A DNA stretch of 64,000 nt from Hansfordia pulvinata (taxonomy: Eukaryota > Ascomycota > Sordariomycetes > Xylariales). The DNA is taken from assembly GCA_006538405.1 (NCBI GenBank), contig BJKQ01000015.1:248001-312000 (forward strand), in the 5' to 3' direction. Positions 60,748 through 64,000 of the stretch are shown here, piece after piece. Each line of letters starts with the position of its first letter. The first letter of the stretch is position 1. Both the position numbers and the translations under genes were made by a program. The notes beneath the pieces were generated by a model. That model saw only the letters and a list, made by a program, of their open reading frames with translations. It ran no database searches and was not told the origin of the DNA.

Positions 60748-62099
60748 GCCCTGTGCTTTCCCATGGAACGGACCGCCAATCATCAACCGTAACCCACAAA
60801 AGCTCGGCCACGGCGCACGTCAATGCGCAAGCTTATTTCAACCTCAACACAACGCAACTTCGCATGGCACACCACTCAGCATCGGTATATTAGCCCCAGG
60901 AGGGGCTGCACTCGAATTCCAAGGATACCAAGCATATTTTAGACTGGATTGGCATTTTGATTTTTTTTTTGATTTCGCTACTGCATCGCTATCGCATGCT
61001 CAGAGGCCCCGGCGCACAATTACATATGCGCCTTGCTTCCAACCGGGAGATTTCCGCGCTTGGTCTGCATGAAAAAAAGTTTGGATATATAAGGGCGGTC
61101 GGCACACTACGAATTATTCGATTTTTTCTCCGCCATCTAGAGACATTCGGCTTCATCAGCCTGCGTTTGGGCAGGTAGTCTCTGGGCACTACGTCTGTTT
61201 TTTGTTTCGAATTTCGCCTCGAAGGCATTTGGGAGGCTCGCTATTTTGACAATAGCGCAACACAGCAAGCAGGAACACATGTTCCCCAGCCGCAAGGCGA
61301 AATCATTTTTGGGTCGGATGTCTGAAATCAGCAGCCAGGGGTTTTTCCGGCTTGCTCTGTGCGCAGATTGGTTCATTGTACCGGAGAGGATGACTTGTTT
61401 ATTTGGTTTTTGTTTCCTTTTTTGTTTTGCTGCGCGGTTTTTGGGAATTAGCGTCTGTCAATCGGATTGTACTGGGTTGGGTGTTCTGAATTCCTTTATT
61501 TATTTTTTTACCACTCATGCCTGGGACATGAGTCCCAGGCGACGATGGAGAGCGTTGGACGGAAGGTGTCGAGCGGTGAGGCATGGCGTGCGGCAGGCTC
61601 TGGGTTGATGATGCCAGGAGTTGCCGCACAGCTACTCGCAAATCTGCATCCGGCCACGTTCATGTCCGAAGCAGCCGGGTAACGTACAAATTGCGGCACG
61701 GACGGAAATATTGGTAGTAGCTCCGACATTACTGGAGCAACAACAATACAAAACAACGGACTTTCTGTTGAGAAGAGTCGAAACGTGTTGCCTTCCGCGT
61801 CCTTGAGTCCACGTTGCACTGTCTACATACAGACACATCGCTACGCGGCCCGTACATCAAGACTGTACCTACAACAAACTGTATGGTTGGTAAGCTCTCG
61901 GATGCGGAACTTGCATGTACATTGGTCAATGTAAGCCGCACTGGCGGTCTGGCTGTAAGGTCCTGTCATCGGACTTTGGGTCGGATTTTCCCACCTCCAG
62001 AGGCCTCATCCAACATCATCATTCACACGCTACGGACGGATTGCTCGTACTGACGACCTTTGGAAGTCCGAAGAGCCCAGCCTGCGCCACTTTCGGCCC
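60748..62099. other. 3' flank of the zinc-finger gene, AT-richer, no gene seen
   Basis: T-runs and lower GC from about 60880 to 61510 suggest a long 3' UTR or terminator zone after the stop at 60747. No protein-like frame is visible. Confidence 0.5.
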
Positions 62100-63344
62100 A
62101 TGTTTACGGAATACAGGACCGGCAGACAGACCCCTTGCCCCCTTTTCGTCGGTCAGATGCATGGCCACACTGGGGAGTGCGCTGCGTTTCACTGTACTCG
62201 TAGGCCCTCGGACGTTCTCTCTCTGTCTCTATGTATTTCGTATTTCTCCTCTCTCTCTTCTCTCTATCTCTCTCTCTGTGTCTCTCTCTGCAGTGTCTGC
62301 ACTCCTTGCGGCGTGTTTCTCGGCCCCGGACTAGCAGCCCCCACCCTCCCAAGGGTCCAGACATTCCAAAGCCGGCTCGGCCGGTACCGCAGGCATGATG
62401 AACGTCTTCTCCCCCCTCCCTCTTTCGTGTCTTTCGCTACCTCTCTTTCGGGATGGTAGGCGGGAGGAGCGGAGGCGTCTGGGTTAGGGCCCCGTATCTC
62501 CGAGCTCTCTCCTTCCCACCTATTCCCCTCTCGCTCGTTCGCCTGGTGGTGGTTGAGAAGCCTAGACGCGGCTGGGCGACGACGACGACAACAACGCTCT
62601 TCTTTCGGGCCACCGTCTCCACGAATGACTGAGACGGGGCCGGCTGCGTGCCGGTCGTCCCCCGATTGGCCTCCCCACACCACCCACCATCACTACCTAC
62701 CCCAACACCACCACCGTCACCACCAGAGCAAACCTCATCATCTCGTCTTGTACACAGTGTTGGAAGGAGTCTCTTCACATCACGCCTGTCCCTCGCTAAC
62801 CCTCCCCCTCAAGAGCCTCGTGTTGTTCGCGAGCCGGCCAGCAAAGAGACCCTCCATCCACCAGCCCGACACCAGCTGCCCGAGAGGAGCGCGATGAGGT
62901 CACAGGTACGCGAGGAAATCTGCCGTCTCATTGGATAGAGTTGTCGTTGCGTGTGTGCGTGTTTGTGTGTGCATGTGTGCAGCGGTGTGTGTTTGGGAAA
63001 CGTATCGACAGTGACTGGCCGGGGAACTGAGCCAGCCTTGCCGGTAGGTAATGTTACCTGGTCCGTCGGCTTGGGAAGAGAGAGAGGGCGTCACAGGTGG
63101 CGTGTGTGTCTGTGTCTCATCCGAGACATCAGGCAACTCTGACGGCCGGCTGGGGTTGGGTCTTGGGAGTTCTACTCGGTGTCTTTGATTCAAGAGACGT
63201 CCCCGAAGGCTGCGTCCGTGTGTGTTTGCGTGAAGTGTCCAGGGTGGAGAACCGCGAGAGCGGGTAACGACGACGCAGAGCCCCGGCAGATGAAGAGGTA
63301 CATGAGGTAGATGGGTAAGCTGGCACACACACAGACACACGCAT

Positions 63345-63440
<96 letters not shown>

Positions 63441-64000
63441 GCACACATACTCATCGCATGCTCACCCTCTTCTTATCTTTGGATGGAACTAATGAGGGCC
63501 CCCCTTGTTCCTAACGAGCACCGGCGACGATGGTGACGAAGTCGACGGCGACGGCGACGGCGAGAGACTCACAGCGTGTTACGCATACCAACCCAACCTT
63601 CCAATCCAAAGGGACGAACAGCGATCGATCGTCATGTCTCATGTCTCATATGCAAGCCCGCAAAGCCCGCTAAAGCCCTGCCATGTCTTTCTCTGGCCTC
63701 TTGGCCTCCCACCGTCTCCCAGCAGGCACCCCCCTCTCTGACTGGTCGATGAACGGGGGCGACAGACGCAGCAAATCAACGGCACGCACCCTCGCCTCGT
63801 CTTTTTTCTCTTTTTCCTTCCTATGGCCATCTCTTTCTCCTCTGTCGGCCCCCCGCTGACCCTCCATCCCCCTGGCTGAGCCACATCCACCTGGCACCCC
63901 GCCGCCGCCGCCAGCTTGCTTCCCGCACACAAGTCTCACTCAGATCGAGAGCGAGACACGCGCGTGTGGAGCAGTAAGAAGAAGAAGAGAGGACCCTAGC
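62100..64000. other. Right-end spacer with simple repeats, no gene seen
   Basis: CT-rich stretches (62215-62295), an imperfect GGCGAC tract (63541-63566) and a long CA tract. No supportable gene reaches the right edge. Confidence 0.5.
63348..63437. repeat. Long CA microsatellite (about 45 units)
   Basis: About 90 bp of uninterrupted CA, the longest simple repeat in the window, flanked by ACGCACAC-type imperfect units. Confidence 0.97.

Noticed and set aside
63129..63454. Cys/Val repeat frames near the right edge
   Set aside because: They are translation of the long CA/GT microsatellite.

Overview
The window is nuclear DNA of a filamentous ascomycete. It is GC-rich, and its genes carry short spliceosomal introns (53 to 213 bp, mostly 53-65) with GT...AG ends and CTAAC/CTGAC-like branch sites. 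The proteins are ordinary eukaryotic housekeeping and regulatory proteins of fungal type. A Sordariomycete, perhaps a hypocrealean one, fits the proteins best, but that placement is an inference made without any database search.

Layout: positions 1-15.5 kb hold a compact cluster. It contains a possible partial exon at the left edge (- strand), a mitochondrial GGQ release-factor-like gene (725-1471, -), a small serine palmitoyltransferase regulatory subunit (2360-2869, +), Elongator subunit ELP2 (4131-7679, -, with two internal frame breaks), the 80-kDa nuclear cap-binding subunit CBC1 (9155-11880, -) and the GSK3 kinase (14037-15522, -). After about 12 kb without a recognisable gene comes a divergent pair that shares one promoter region: TOM7 (27703-28066, -, four tiny exons) and the SF3b subunit SAP49/SF3B4 (28686-29893, +). 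A 29-kb stretch (29.9-59.2 kb) then has no gene I can support, although it is not AT-rich. It ends at a four-finger C2H2 transcription factor resembling AZF1 (59180-60747, +). The last 3.2 kb is AT-richer 3' flank followed by simple repeats.

The genes do not form one pathway. Several deal with RNA or translation: cap binding (CBC1), splicing (SAP49), tRNA wobble modification (ELP2) and mitochondrial ribosome rescue (release-factor-like). Two are mitochondrial (the release factor and TOM7), one serves sphingolipid synthesis, and two are regulators (GSK3 and the zinc-finger factor). I see no secondary-metabolite cluster, intact transposon or CRISPR-like array.

The most unusual signal is in the non-coding DNA. 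The 8-mer TACTCGTA, or its complement TACGAGTA, occurs more than 50 times by hand count, against about one or two expected. All the copies lie outside the exons I call and nearly all lie beyond 12.6 kb. Copies often merge into longer palindromes, and a second palindromic family built on GGTACC accompanies them. Three degenerate tRNA-like segments also lie in these spacers.
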